Assembly (NCBI GenBank): GCA_028866435.1
Contig: JAGWIC010000011.1
Location: 1-52,569, forward strand
From: Lysobacteraceae bacterium
Lineage (GTDB): Bacteria; Pseudomonadota; Gammaproteobacteria; Xanthomonadales; Rhodanobacteraceae
Length of the DNA: 52,569 nucleotides
Direction of reading: 5' to 3'
The notes under the pieces are model-generated. The model saw only the letters and a list, made by a program, of their open reading frames with translations, was not told the DNA's origin and did no database searches. Numbering within the stretch: the first letter of the stretch is position 1; every line of letters starts with the position of its first letter. Positions 32,733 through 41,260 of this stretch are shown here, piece by piece. A program made the position numbers and the translations under genes.

Positions 32733-33445
32733 GGTGTCGCGCCGGCCAGCGCGCACAACCGCTCCACCGCCGGCGGGATCGCCGCAGGCGTGTCCACGGT
32801 GAGCACGTGCGGCTCGTCGGCGCCCAGGCCGTGCTCCAGCTCATGGGCCCAGGTCACGCGGTACGGCAGGTGCACGCCCCAGCCGCCCAGGCGCACCACC
32901 GGCTCGATGTCCGAGCGCAGCGAGTTACCGACCATGGCGAACTGCGCCGGCTGTAGCGCGAACTCGCCGAGCACGCGGCGGTAGGTGGCGGCGTTCTTCT
33001 CCGAGACGATCTCGATGCGGCGGAACAGGTCGGCCAGCCCGGACTCGGCCACCTTCTTTTCCTGGTGGAACAGGTCGCCCTTGGTGATCAGCACCACTTC
33101 GTACCGCTGCGCCACCGCCTCGACCGCTTCGCGGATGCCCGGCAGCAGTTCCACCGGATGCTGCAGCACCGCCTTGCCCAGTTCCACCAGGCGGTGGATG
33201 TCCGCCGCGCTGATGCGGCTGTCGGTCAGCGCGATGGCGGTTTCCACCATCGACAGCGTCATGCCCTTGGCGCCGTAGCCGAACAGCTGGAGGTTGCGCC
33301 GCTCGGTCGCCAGCATCCGGTCGTGCACGTCGGCCAGCTCGACATAACGGCCGACGATCGCGGCGAACTCGGCACTCGCGTGCCGGTAGTAGCCCTCGCT
33401 GTGCCACAGCGTGTCGTCGCCATCGAATCCGATCAGTTGCAGCAT
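32729..33445 (-). CDS. HAD-superfamily hydrolase
   Basis: This 238-residue cytosolic protein has HAD motif I as IGFDGDDTLWHSE (nucleophile Asp in DxD), motif II in VVLITKGD, a Lys in IVSEKNAATYRR and motif IV-like MVGNSLRSDIEPVV. A helical cap lies between motifs I and II, as in phosphoglycolate-phosphatase-like members. ATG 33445 (MLQLIGFDGDD) is preferred over a GTG 12 bases upstream. Substrate cannot be read from sequence. It converges with the small protein gene across a REP-like palindrome. Confidence 0.88.
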   Translation of the reverse strand: MLQLIGFDGDDTLWHSEGYYRHASAEFAAIVGRYVELADVHDRMLATERRNLQLFGYGAKGMTLSMVETAIALTDSRISAADIHRLVELGKAVLQHPVELLPGIREAVEAVAQRYEVVLITKGDLFHQEKKVAESGLADLFRRIEIVSEKNAATYRRVLGEFALQPAQFAMVGNSLRSDIEPVVRLGGWGVHLPYRVTWAHELEHGLGADEPHVLTVDTPAAIPPAVERLCALAGATP

Positions 33446-33508
33446 GCGCGCCTGCACGGTGGTGGGGAGCCTGCCAGCTTAGCGCGGATGGCTACGCCGT
33501 CAGCCGGT

Positions 33509-34039
33509 TCAGCCGACATCGCTGCCCAGGCGCAGGTTGACGTGCAACGCGCCGGCCACTTCGCGCAGGGCCTCGCCGTCGCGGGTCAGGCTGATCCAGC
33601 CGGCGTAGCTGTCGCCGTCGGTCTCCCAGGCCCACAGCGTGTAGCCGAACTCGGCCAGGCGGTCGTAGGCGATCGAGAACAGTTCGGGCGGGTCCATGTC
33701 GTCGAAGAACTCGTCGTCGTCGGGGTCGCCGTTCCAGTCGATCGCCAGGTTGAAGCGCGCCGCCAGCTCGTCGATCGCCTGCATCAGGGCACGCATGTCG
33801 TGGGCCTCGACGATGAAGCCGGCGCGCCAGTCGATCGCCTGCGCGACCAGCGCGATCGGCACCAGCCGCTGCGGGTCGGTGGCGGCGGCCGCGTCGCGGT
33901 AGTCGGCAAACTGCTGCAGCGCGCTGTCCTCGTCACCGGGGTTGATCAGCAGCAGCAGCTGCCAGACCCTGGCCTCGACCGAATCCTCGTCGAGATCGTC
34001 GAAGCCATGCCCGTCATCGAAATCGTCGTCGTGGCTCAT
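33509..34039 (-). CDS. DUF6630-like protein
   Basis: This acidic soluble protein of 176 residues starts MSHDDDFDDGHGFDDLDEDS and contains INPGDEDSALQQFADYRDAA and AEFGYTLWAWETDGDSYAGW, phrases I associate with the uncharacterised DUF6630 family. No signal peptide, membrane helix or catalytic motif is apparent. ATG 34039 begins the conserved part; the frame runs far upstream without meaning. The neighbouring HAD gene lies 64 bases downstream on the same strand. Function unknown. Confidence 0.7.
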   Translation of the reverse strand: MSHDDDFDDGHGFDDLDEDSVEARVWQLLLLINPGDEDSALQQFADYRDAAAATDPQRLVPIALVAQAIDWRAGFIVEAHDMRALMQAIDELAARFNLAIDWNGDPDDDEFFDDMDPPELFSIAYDRLAEFGYTLWAWETDGDSYAGWISLTRDGEALREVAGALHVNLRLGSDVG

Positions 34040-34231
34040 GCGGGCACCTGCCGGCGCCGGGCGACGAAGGGACGGTGGCGATGTTCGCCCGCGCACGGCG
34101 CGTCGCGGCGGCGATCCGCGACGACGGGCATCAACAGGTAGGTCATGGCTGTTTCGGCAGGAAGGGGGAGCGCCGCAAAACACCGGCGGGAGCAGGGAGG
34201 ATAATGCCGCGACACCCATGGCGGCGACCTC

Positions 34232-34780
34232 ATGCACGAAAGCTCCCCTGCGCTCCCCTGTCAGCCGATCGCGTTCGTGCGCTCGCCGTACACGCGACGC
34301 ATCGATGCCCCGCACCAGTCGACCGTGGTCGCCGGCACCGAAACGCTGGCCGCCGCCGAGGCCAGCATCGAGTTCGTGGCGGGCTTCCCGGCCGCCGCCT
34401 TTCGCGACCTGGCGGGTTTCGAGCGGATCTGGCTGATCTTCGTCTTTCACCGCAGCGAGGGCTGGAAGGCCGAGGTACGCCCGCCGCGCGGCGGCGGCAA
34501 GCGCAGCGTGCTGGCCACCCGTTCGCCGCACCGCCCCAACCCGATCGGGCTGTCGGCGGTCGAATTGATCGAGGTGGGCGAACGACGGCTGCGTGTGTGC
34601 GGACTGGACCTGCTCGACGGCACGCCGATCCTCGACATCAAGCCCTACGTGCCCTACGCCGACGCCTTCGCCGACGCCCGCGCCGGCTGGATCGACCAGC
34701 TCGATGCCAGCCAGGGGCGCCGCTCCGCACCGGGCCCGCGCAAGCCGCGCACACCCGCACCGGGCACGAACAAGGCCTGA
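34232..34780 (+). CDS. trmO: tRNA (N6-threonylcarbamoyladenosine(37)-N6)-methyltransferase
   Basis: This 182-residue protein belongs to the TsaA/YaeB/TrmO family, which N6-methylates t6A37 of tRNA-Thr with S-adenosylmethionine. Diagnostic segments are QPIAFVRSPYTRRIDAPHQS at the start, FERIWLIFVFHRSEGW, and RSPHRPNPIGLSAVELI, then LDGTPILDIKPYVPYAD. Curiously, a tRNA-Thr gene is also in this window, though far away. ATG 34232 fits the family start. It is divergent from the DUF6630 gene. The C-terminal 25 residues are basic and Pro-rich. Confidence 0.93.
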   Translation: MHESSPALPCQPIAFVRSPYTRRIDAPHQSTVVAGTETLAAAEASIEFVAGFPAAAFRDLAGFERIWLIFVFHRSEGWKAEVRPPRGGGKRSVLATRSPHRPNPIGLSAVELIEVGERRLRVCGLDLLDGTPILDIKPYVPYADAFADARAGWIDQLDASQGRRSAPGPRKPRTPAPGTNKA

Positions 34781-35136
34781 TATCGCGATGCGGATCGCCC
34801 GCGGCGGGGGCTGCCCTGAAGCGGTGGCAGGCGACCTCGGCTTGCGCGGGCTCAGCCCCGCGCCACCGGCCCACCCCACCGGGACCAGGGACGCGTGTTT
34901 GTCCACCGAGGTCAATGTTGTGGAATTTGTCACGCGCGCCACCGTACTGTGACGCACGGTCGCCATCGCCCCTCCGACCAGCAAAAGCATCCCTCCCACG
35001 GATGCCGGGCGGGTGCCGGGCTGGTGCGCTTTCCCGCCGATCACCGACCATGACAATCGATGGCATAGCCTTTGCTTATGCTTATCGGCGACACGAGCTC
35101 GGCGCACCACATATATCTTGAGAACGAAGGTGGACC
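34781..35136. other. Intergenic region upstream of AraC-type gene
   Basis: About 355 bases without a recognisable gene. The last 100 bases are AT-richer, with ATGACA near 35050 and repeated GCTTAT at 35074-35086, and probably carry the promoter of the AraC-type regulator. No RNA gene or repeat is evident. Confidence 0.4.
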
Positions 35137-36093
35137 ATGAAGGCAGCAGTATCTGCGCCCCGCGGAATGACCCGCAGCGCCCCGGAGTCCGAACAGGAAT
35201 CCGATGAGGCGTCGCTGGAAGGCGAAGACAGTCTCTTCGACGCCAAGGCGATTTCCGTGCGCAGGATCGTGCCGTTCGGCGACTTCCATTTCGCCAGCCT
35301 GTCGCTCGCGGACGCCGCGTCGCTCAGTTCGTGCAGGTCACAGTTTTGCGGTTCCCTGCTGCTGCTGCTGGTCACGCGCGGAAGTCTGCGGATCGAAATG
35401 AACACCCACCACTTCCAGCTCGACGAGGGAGACATGGTATTTGTCGACTTGGGGGAGATGAAGTCGTTCAACCATGCCGCATGCGATGTGCTGTGCCTTG
35501 TCGTCGACCCCTACTCGCTGGGGTGGAACATAAAGCATTTCCTCAGCCGCTCCATTGCCGCTGGAACGCTGGTCTATCGCATGCTCCAGATCCATCTGAA
35601 CAATGCCGCGCAATCCCTCGTCACCGCATCGCCGGCCGAATTGCTCCTCTCGGCGCAGACCACCGGGCTGGTCCTCAACCAGTGCTTCAAGCGGTTTGGA
35701 AAGGATGCGGCGGGTCACCACGAATGGATCGCCTCGATGCAGAAACAGATTTGCGACTACATCGAGCTTCATTTGCACGACACGGAGCTTGACCAGACCG
35801 CCATCGGCTATCGGTTCAGGCTGTCAAGATCCTATCTTTACAAGATGTTTCCGTATTCCGGCGGCATCAACAGGTACATATCGAACCGTCGTCTGGACAT
35901 GGTTTTCAAGTCGATAACGGAGGGCGATCGATCCAGCATCGGAAGGCTCGCCGAAAACTTCGGTTTTCGAAACGACCGGCAATTGAACAGGACTTTTCTC
36001 AGCCGGTTCGAGATAAGCATCAACGACCTCAGGAATCGTCCGCAGAAACCGCGATTACCGCTCGGTGGCGTGCACTCTTCGAGGCTTCAGTAA
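35137..36093 (+). CDS. AraC-family transcriptional regulator (low-GC gene)
   Basis: This 318-residue regulator has an N-terminal cupin-like sensing part (LLLLLVTRGSLRIEMNTHHF then QLDEGDMVFVDLGEM) and a C-terminal AraC DNA-binding domain with two helix-turn-helix units (QTAIGYRFRLSRSYLYKMFP and SSIGRLAENFGFRNDRQLNR). An AAGGTGG element lies just before ATG 35137. Its effector and targets are unknown; the convergent neighbour is a GNAT gene. Base composition is clearly lower in GC, with more A/T-ending codons than any neighbour, which suggests acquisition by transfer. The first 30 residues are acidic and unlike the family. Confidence 0.87.
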   Translation: MKAAVSAPRGMTRSAPESEQESDEASLEGEDSLFDAKAISVRRIVPFGDFHFASLSLADAASLSSCRSQFCGSLLLLLVTRGSLRIEMNTHHFQLDEGDMVFVDLGEMKSFNHAACDVLCLVVDPYSLGWNIKHFLSRSIAAGTLVYRMLQIHLNNAAQSLVTASPAELLLSAQTTGLVLNQCFKRFGKDAAGHHEWIASMQKQICDYIELHLHDTELDQTAIGYRFRLSRSYLYKMFPYSGGINRYISNRRLDMVFKSITEGDRSSIGRLAENFGFRNDRQLNRTFLSRFEISINDLRNRPQKPRLPLGGVHSSRLQ

Positions 36094-36154
36094 GGGCCGG
36101 TCCGGCGCTTGCCGCCCCCGTCCGGTCGACGTGGACCCGCCGCGAATGGCGTGA

Positions 36155-36676
36155 TCAGGCGACGGGCCCGGCCGCCGCTTCGGCGCTCATGCCCGGCGCC
36201 AGCTCCAGCAACTGCATCGACACCCACTTGCCGCCGCCGAGTTGACGGCGGCCGACTTCGCGGAAACCGAGGCGTCCATGGAAGCGCGCCGATGACGGGT
36301 TGGGCGGCTCGATGTCGTATTCGCAGGCGATCAGCGGCACGCCACGTCGCGCGGCCTCGATGCCGACATCGTGGTAGAGCCGGCGGCCGCAGCCGCGCGC
36401 CTGCGCGGAGGCCGCCACCACGATGCGGTCGACGTAGAGGAATCGCGGATAACGGCGGGCGAACCAGTGGTAGTTGGCGCCGTCGTAGTCGGCCCCCTCG
36501 CGAAACGCGAGCAGGAACGCTTCGACGCAACCATCGCGCTCGATCACCCGATGCACCGCCGCCGCCGCATGCAGGCTGGCCAGGCGCGCCCGATCGAGCG
36601 GGCTGAGCACCGCCACGAAGGTCTGGTTGAGCGCGAGGATCGCGGTGAAGTCGGCGGGCGTGGCATCTCGGAGCAT
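36155..36676 (-). CDS. GNAT-family N-acetyltransferase
   Basis: This 173-residue enzyme has the GNAT core: an N-terminal LRDATPADFTAILALNQTFV, the beta4 strand YVDRIVVAASAQARGCGRRLY with the acetyl-CoA pyrophosphate loop (QxxGxG-like ARGCGRR), and the C-terminal FHGRLGFREVGR. The acceptor substrate is unknown. ATG 36676 fits the conserved start; the frame extends upstream for 27 more residues without family character. It converges with the AraC-type gene and stands alone. Confidence 0.9.
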   Translation of the reverse strand: MLRDATPADFTAILALNQTFVAVLSPLDRARLASLHAAAAVHRVIERDGCVEAFLLAFREGADYDGANYHWFARRYPRFLYVDRIVVAASAQARGCGRRLYHDVGIEAARRGVPLIACEYDIEPPNPSSARFHGRLGFREVGRRQLGGGKWVSMQLLELAPGMSAEAAAGPVA

Positions 36677-36951
36677 GGTGCGGCCTGGGTGTGGGGGAGA
36701 CGCAGGCAGCGTCCCTGCCTGGCCTGACTGCGCGACGCCATTGTGCCAGACCGCCACCGCAGTCCTGACGGCGCCGGACGATCGAGCGGGTCGGCCCGGA
36801 TTTCACATGAACGTCACAACACATTGATTGCAAAGATTATTTCACTGCGACATCACAGCAAAAGTCGGATACTTCAGCCCTGATATCGCGGCATCTCGCC
36901 CGATGCTGTTGCGGTGGTCGCCTTTCAACCACCGGTGGCAGGCCAGCTCCC

Positions 36952-37287
36952 ATGACTCTCTCCATGGTCGTCGGTTTTGCATGGTGCCTGGCGGTCATTC
37001 CCTTCACCGCCGACGAAGCGGAGCTCGCGTTCTCCGGCGCCGTCGTGGAGTCCACCTGCCGCGATATCGCCACCGACGCGAGCACGCCCCGGCCGGCGTC
37101 GCGGGCGGCGCCACCGACCTGCGTCAGCCCCGGCGCCATCGCCGCTGCAGCCACCGGCTACTCGTCGAGCACGGTCAAGTTGACGGGTGCCGAGAACGAC
37201 CGGCTGCTCCGTTACCTCGTTCACTACGTCAAGGCAAACCCGGCCACCGCGACGGCTCCGGTCCTGCTCACCCGCGCCTATCCCTGA
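36952..37287 (+). CDS. Small secreted protein with fimbrial-subunit-like start
   Basis: This 111-residue protein has an N-terminal hydrophobic segment (MTLSMVVGFAWCLAVIPFTA) that could be a signal peptide, then ELAFSGAVVESTCRDI, which resembles the first strand and Cys of type 1 pilin-like subunits, with a second Cys at PTCVSPG that could complete a disulphide. It lacks the full pilin length and no chaperone or usher is nearby, so it may be a stand-alone adhesin-like or unrelated periplasmic protein. Starts at 36952 or 36964; neither has a good ribosome-binding site. The sequence upstream is AT-rich. Confidence 0.55.
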   Translation: MTLSMVVGFAWCLAVIPFTADEAELAFSGAVVESTCRDIATDASTPRPASRAAPPTCVSPGAIAAAATGYSSSTVKLTGAENDRLLRYLVHYVKANPATATAPVLLTRAYP

Positions 37288-37382
37288 CCCCGGCGGCGCC
37301 CCGCCCGGGGATCATGGCCGCGAAACCCGCCAGCGGCCGCACCTGCGCGTCGAGGTGGCGGCGTGCGGGATGGCGCGGACGC

Positions 37383-37388
37383 TATAAT
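37383..37388 (+). promoter_or_regulatory. Consensus -10 element before KirBac gene
   Basis: A perfect TATAAT stands at 37383-37388 in otherwise very GC-rich DNA, about 52 bases before the GTG start of the potassium-channel gene. No good -35 hexamer is seen at the right spacing, so it may depend on an activator or be a weak promoter. Confidence 0.45.
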
Positions 37389-37439
37389 CGGGCCCGGCTG
37401 CGCCTGGCATGGCGGCCCTTTCCGACGGCGGACGATGCG

Positions 37440-38345
37440 GTGAAAACTTCCAGGCAAACACCGCGACGACGGCCACGGGTGATGGAGATCGGCGGGCGCC
37501 GCTTCGTCTCCGAGGGACTCTCCGAGCGGCTGTGGGACGACATCTACCACCGCGCGCTGACCGTGAGCTGGCCGGTATTCTTCGGCGTGGCGACCGGCAT
37601 CTTCCTGCTGCTCAACACCGTCTTCGCCCTGCTCTACCAGCTCAGCGCGCACAGCATCGCCAACCAGTTCCCGCGCGGCTTCGCCGGCGCGTTCTTCTTC
37701 AGCGTGGAGACTCTGGCGACGGTCGGCTACGGCGACATGCACCCGCAGACGGTGTATGCGCACCTGGTGTCCACCCTGGAAATCATCCTCGGCATGGGCG
37801 GCATCGCCACCGTCACCGGGCTGATCTTTGCCCGCTTCTCGCGCCCGCGTGCCCGCATCATCTTCGCCGACCACCCGATCGTGGGGCCGATCGAGGGCAG
37901 GCCGACCCTGATGATCCGCGCCGCCAACACGCGCCAGAACGTGATTGCGCAGGCCTCGGCGCAGCTGTATCTGGTGCACCTGGTGACCACCTCGGAAGGA
38001 TTCAGGTTTCGCCGGGTGGAGGATCTGCGGCTGGTCCGCCAGCGCCATCCGTTGTTCATGCTGAGCTGGACCCTGATGCACGTGATCGACGAGAGCAGTC
38101 CGCTGCACGGCGAGAGCGCCGAAAGCCTCGAACGCGGCGAGTCCATGTTCCTGCTCACCATCGAAGGCACCGACGAAACCACCGCCCAGACCATGCTTGC
38201 GCGGCGCGAATGGAGCCATCGGGCCGTACGCTGGAACCACCGCTACATCGATCTGGTGCGCGGCGGCGACGATGACACCCGGGTCATCGACTACAGCGTG
38301 TTCCACCAGGTGCTGCCGCTGGACGCCAATCCCTACCCGCCCTGA
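37440..38345 (+). CDS. KirBac-type inward-rectifier potassium channel
   Basis: This protein of about 301 residues has a slide helix, two transmembrane helices (PVFFGVATGIFLLLNTVFAL and the segment around LEIILGMGGIATVTGLIF) and, between them, the pore loop with selectivity filter TVGYGDM at residues 94-100. The C-terminal half is the cytoplasmic immunoglobulin-like IRK domain (ARIIFADHPIVGPIEGRPTL, LMIRAANTRQN). Tetramers conduct K+ across the inner membrane. GTG 37440 is used as start; ATG 37482 (MEIGGRRFVSE) is an alternative. A TATAAT lies upstream. Confidence 0.92.
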   Translation: MKTSRQTPRRRPRVMEIGGRRFVSEGLSERLWDDIYHRALTVSWPVFFGVATGIFLLLNTVFALLYQLSAHSIANQFPRGFAGAFFFSVETLATVGYGDMHPQTVYAHLVSTLEIILGMGGIATVTGLIFARFSRPRARIIFADHPIVGPIEGRPTLMIRAANTRQNVIAQASAQLYLVHLVTTSEGFRFRRVEDLRLVRQRHPLFMLSWTLMHVIDESSPLHGESAESLERGESMFLLTIEGTDETTAQTMLARREWSHRAVRWNHRYIDLVRGGDDDTRVIDYSVFHQVLPLDANPYPP

Positions 38346-38363
38346 GCGCCGGCATCGGCGGCC

Positions 38364-40010
38364 TTACAGCGGATCGGCATGGGTGGCGAAGTACCGTTGC
38401 AGGAACGCCTGCCGCGCCGCACCGCGATCGACTTCGGTATGCGTATGCGCATCGATGACCTGGCGCAGCAGCCCGCCGTCGGACTCGCGCACCGCCGGCC
38501 AGTGGGGCAGGCCCCGGCGGTTGGGGTCGCCGGTCTTGATGAACTGCGCGAAATAGCCTTCCATCGTGCGCGATGTCTCGCGGTCGGCCGGCGTCCATGC
38601 ATAGACCGCGTTGCCGTCCAGGTTGCCCAGGGCGTACTCGATCTCGCCGCTGTGCACTGCGCCGGCATCGGGCGTCTCTCCCTTCGCCGGATGGCGCTTG
38701 GCCGGGCGTGGCTGGGCGAAGTAGTAGAAATATACCGGCGCGCCGCCGCTGCGCCGCTGCAGGTCCATCCAGCGCCAGGTGCTGTGGGCAATGAAAAAGT
38801 CGCCGGCCAGCGCGGTGGCCGAGCGCCTGACTTCGGCCTCGTCGGCGCCGGGGTAGAGGGCCAGGGCACGTCCGGCCTGCGTGCCGAACAACCGCTGCAG
38901 CGCCGCCCGGTAGTTTTCCGGGGTCGGCGGCTTCCCCTTCAGTACGGTGGGGTAGAAATCCTCCTGCGAATTGGTGCCGAGCAGCAGCGGCAGCTTGGCC
39001 TGCCTGCCGCGCGCGAAGGTGACGGCGGGCGGCTCGTGCAGGAACCAGCCATCGATATCCACGTCGGCATCGCCGCCTTGCCCGCGGGTGGCCTGCAGCA
39101 CGGTATCGGCCGGCAGCGCGCGCAGCGCCGCCAGCGAATCGGCGCCCAGCCGGTGCGCGAGCGCCTCGCCGTGCGCCTGCATCGTGGCCAGGCTCACCGG
39201 GGCGATCGGCGCGATCAGCGCGCCGCTCTCGCCGATCGCCCGCGCGAACAGATGCCTGGACAGCGGCGAGGCCATCAGCGCGCTGACCGCGATCGAGCCG
39301 GCCGACTCACCGGCGATGGTGACCCGGGCGGGGTCGCCGCCGAAGCGGGCGATATTGGCGCGCACCCAGCGCAGGGCGGCAACCTGGTCGAGCAGACCGT
39401 AGTTGCCTGCCGCATGCTGTGGCGATTCCTGCACCAGCCCCGGCACGGCGAAGAAGCCGAACGCGCCCAGGCGGTAGTTCACCGTGACCGTGACCATGCC
39501 CTTGCTGGCAAGGCTGGCGCCGTCGTAACGCGGTTCCGAGCCATCGCCGGCGACAAAACCGCCACCGAAGAAGTACACCAGCACCGGCAACTTCGCCCGC
39601 CCGCCGGCGACGGCCGCCGGGGCCGGCGCCCATACATTGAGGTACAGGCAGTTCTCGCTCATGCCGTTGGAGCGGAACACCATGTCACCGAACAAGGGCA
39701 GCTGCATGCAGCGTGGCCCGAACTGCCGGGCCTGGCGCACGCCCGTCCATGCCTTCACCGGTTGCGGCGGCTTCCAGCGCAAGTCGCCGACGGGCGGCGC
39801 GGCGTAGGGGATGCCCTGGAACTCGTCCAGCGCCACTCCGTCGACGATGGCCGGCTTGCCTTCGAGCACGCCGGTCGAGAGCACGACCCGGGGAGGCACG
39901 GGCGCTGCCGCGGCGGCGGCCATCGCAACGCGCGAGGCGAGCCCCAGGACACAGGCCAGGGGAATGCATGCCAGGCGGCAGGCGAACGGACGCGAGGAGA
40001 TGGCTGGCAT
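38364..40010 (-). CDS. Secreted type B carboxylesterase (para-nitrobenzyl esterase family)
   Basis: This 548-residue alpha/beta-hydrolase has a signal peptide (cleavage near SRVAMAA) and typical carboxylesterase features: EFQGIPYAAPPVGDLRW, ENCLYLNVWAP, an oxyanion GGG in VYFFGGGFVAGDG, the nucleophile Ser236 in AGESAGS, Glu in NSQEDFYP and His in AGAVHSGEIEYA. All triad residues are present. Such enzymes hydrolyse carboxylic esters; the physiological substrate is unknown. Export suggests nutrient scavenging in the periplasm or outside. It lies convergent to the KirBac gene and downstream of a terminator that ends the chaC transcript. Confidence 0.92.
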   Translation of the reverse strand: MPAISSRPFACRLACIPLACVLGLASRVAMAAAAAAPVPPRVVLSTGVLEGKPAIVDGVALDEFQGIPYAAPPVGDLRWKPPQPVKAWTGVRQARQFGPRCMQLPLFGDMVFRSNGMSENCLYLNVWAPAPAAVAGGRAKLPVLVYFFGGGFVAGDGSEPRYDGASLASKGMVTVTVNYRLGAFGFFAVPGLVQESPQHAAGNYGLLDQVAALRWVRANIARFGGDPARVTIAGESAGSIAVSALMASPLSRHLFARAIGESGALIAPIAPVSLATMQAHGEALAHRLGADSLAALRALPADTVLQATRGQGGDADVDIDGWFLHEPPAVTFARGRQAKLPLLLGTNSQEDFYPTVLKGKPPTPENYRAALQRLFGTQAGRALALYPGADEAEVRRSATALAGDFFIAHSTWRWMDLQRRSGGAPVYFYYFAQPRPAKRHPAKGETPDAGAVHSGEIEYALGNLDGNAVYAWTPADRETSRTMEGYFAQFIKTGDPNRRGLPHWPAVRESDGGLLRQVIDAHTHTEVDRGAARQAFLQRYFATHADPL

Positions 40011-40092
40011 GGGGATATCCTGCGGAGACCAAGCCGCAGCCTAGAACAACCGCGCCCGGCGATCCACGCCGGCGGGCGACGCCTCGCCACAT

Positions 40093-40117
40093 AAAAAGAG
40101 CCCGCCAAAGCGGGCTC
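40093..40117 (-). terminator. Intrinsic terminator downstream of chaC
   Basis: An 8-bp stem GAGCCCGC (40098-40105) with GCGGGCTC (40110-40117) and a CAAA loop is followed, on the minus strand, by TTTTT (40097-40093). It lies about 140 bases after the chaC stop and just before the esterase start, insulating the two genes. Confidence 0.88.
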
Positions 40118-40256
40118 ATCCATCTATGAAAGGAGGGAGTGTGGGATGTCGCGCCTCACGGCGACACGGGACAGCACAGAGGGAACCGTCCCGCCGTCTG
40201 CTTATCGGCACCGGCGTCTGGAACTTTAGCCCGCCGTCCAGGCGCCCGGGAGGCCA

Positions 40257-40841
40257 TCAGTGGCCGCCGCGTTCGTGGCCGATCAGTTCCACCAGGTGCC
40301 GTTCGATATCGAACACGTGCGGGTCGTCCGCGTCGAGCCCGCGCAGGGCGTCGGCCAGTTGCAGCAGGTAATCGCGGTTGGGGCCGCTCGGGCCGGAGGA
40401 GGCGGCGATGTGGCGGGCGATGTCGGCCTCGGGAGCCGGGCCAAGATACGCCGCGTTCTCCTCGGTGGCGATGTAGACCAGGCCCTCGGCGGTGCGCTCT
40501 TCGCCGAAATGCAGGGCGGTGGCAAAGCGCAGGTAGCCGTTTTTTTCGCGCTCGTCCAGCTGCGCGAACGTCCGCGGTTCGATCAGATAGGCCATCCCCA
40601 CGCAGCTGGCGCCCGCCTGCGGGATCAGCGTGACCACGCGGCCCGGCGCCTGCGGCGTGCCGCGATGATCGTGCGAACCCTGCCACAGCCGGCGCACCCA
40701 ATGCCTGATGTAGGCCGGGCGCCGTTCGATATAGGGAAAGTCGACCTTGTAGATCAGCGAACCGTAACCAAACAGCCACACCTCGTCGTGGCGGTCGAAA
40801 TGGCTCATGCGGCGGTTGATGGCGGTGGTGTCGATGGACAT
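40257..40841 (-). CDS. chaC: ChaC-like gamma-glutamylcyclotransferase
   Basis: This 194-residue cytosolic enzyme degrades glutathione to 5-oxoproline and Cys-Gly. The diagnostic glycine loop is LFGYGSLIYKVDFPY and the catalytic Glu lies in LDEREKNGYLRF; the ERRPAYIRHWVRRLWQGSHD segment and the late AYLGPAP are also typical of ChaC. Start ATG 40841 (MSIDTTAINRR). In enterics chaC sits by the chaA Ca/H antiporter, but here it stands alone, ending before an intrinsic terminator. The gene product probably adjusts glutathione level under stress. Confidence 0.93.
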   Translation of the reverse strand: MSIDTTAINRRMSHFDRHDEVWLFGYGSLIYKVDFPYIERRPAYIRHWVRRLWQGSHDHRGTPQAPGRVVTLIPQAGASCVGMAYLIEPRTFAQLDEREKNGYLRFATALHFGEERTAEGLVYIATEENAAYLGPAPEADIARHIAASSGPSGPNRDYLLQLADALRGLDADDPHVFDIERHLVELIGHERGGH

Positions 40842-41099
40842 GGTTCGATTCCGGAATGGCGCGCCGACCTCGGCCGGGGTGCGCGGGCGATTCGGGCAGG
40901 GGCCGGCCTGGCCGCCTGCGACTTTTCGCCGCAGGCGATTCTACCGCCTCGCTAGCGGCCGCCCTTCGGCCCTTGATGAGCCGCCTGGCGCCTGTGGCCG
41001 CGCCGCCGAAGGCGGTGACCACGGTCATGACCTGGCCGCCGACGTCGATGGGACAATCGATTCCAGTTACGATTCATTAACGAACCAAGAGGTACATTA

Positions 41100-41208
41100 A
41101 ACACATGTCGTGAGACATCACTCCCACCGTGTGGCGAGGTTCCCCTCCTCTTCCACACACCAAGAAGGACCCCCCAAAACCCGCAGACTCCCCTCTGCGG
41201 GTTTTTTT
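41100..41208 (+). ncRNA. Candidate small RNA with three hairpins and intrinsic terminator
   Basis: Plus-strand DNA between two minus-strand genes shows consecutive hairpins: ATGTC-GTGA-GACAT (41105-41118, GNRA loop), GTGTGG...CCACAC (41129-41158) with an inner GAGG-TTCC-CCTC, and a terminator stem of 10 bp (41178-41187 with 41194-41203) followed by a run of T to 41208. An AT-rich stretch with CATTAA and TACATT elements lies just upstream (41071-41098). No ORF longer than two codons fits. The terminator alone could instead serve the minus-strand peptidase gene, but its T run is better on the plus strand. Confidence 0.5.
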
Positions 41209-41260
41209 ATGCGTTGCATCATGTCCCGCCCCGCACCCCGACCGGATCGGGGCGACGGGG

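Noticed and set aside
36828-37439. N-terminal extension of the KirBac channel by 204 codons
   Set aside because: The extra residues overlap the small secreted protein gene in another frame, are Arg-rich and have no channel homology; a TATAAT lies inside.
40142-40230. Small plus-strand ORF (27 codons) behind an AAAGGAGGGAG element downstream of chaC
   Set aside because: It lies within the likely 3' untranslated region of the minus-strand chaC transcript, and its translation has no natural composition.
41105-41113. Two-codon leader ORF (ATG TCG TGA) behind an AAGAGG element
   Set aside because: It lies inside the first hairpin of the candidate small RNA and no plus-strand gene follows that it could regulate.
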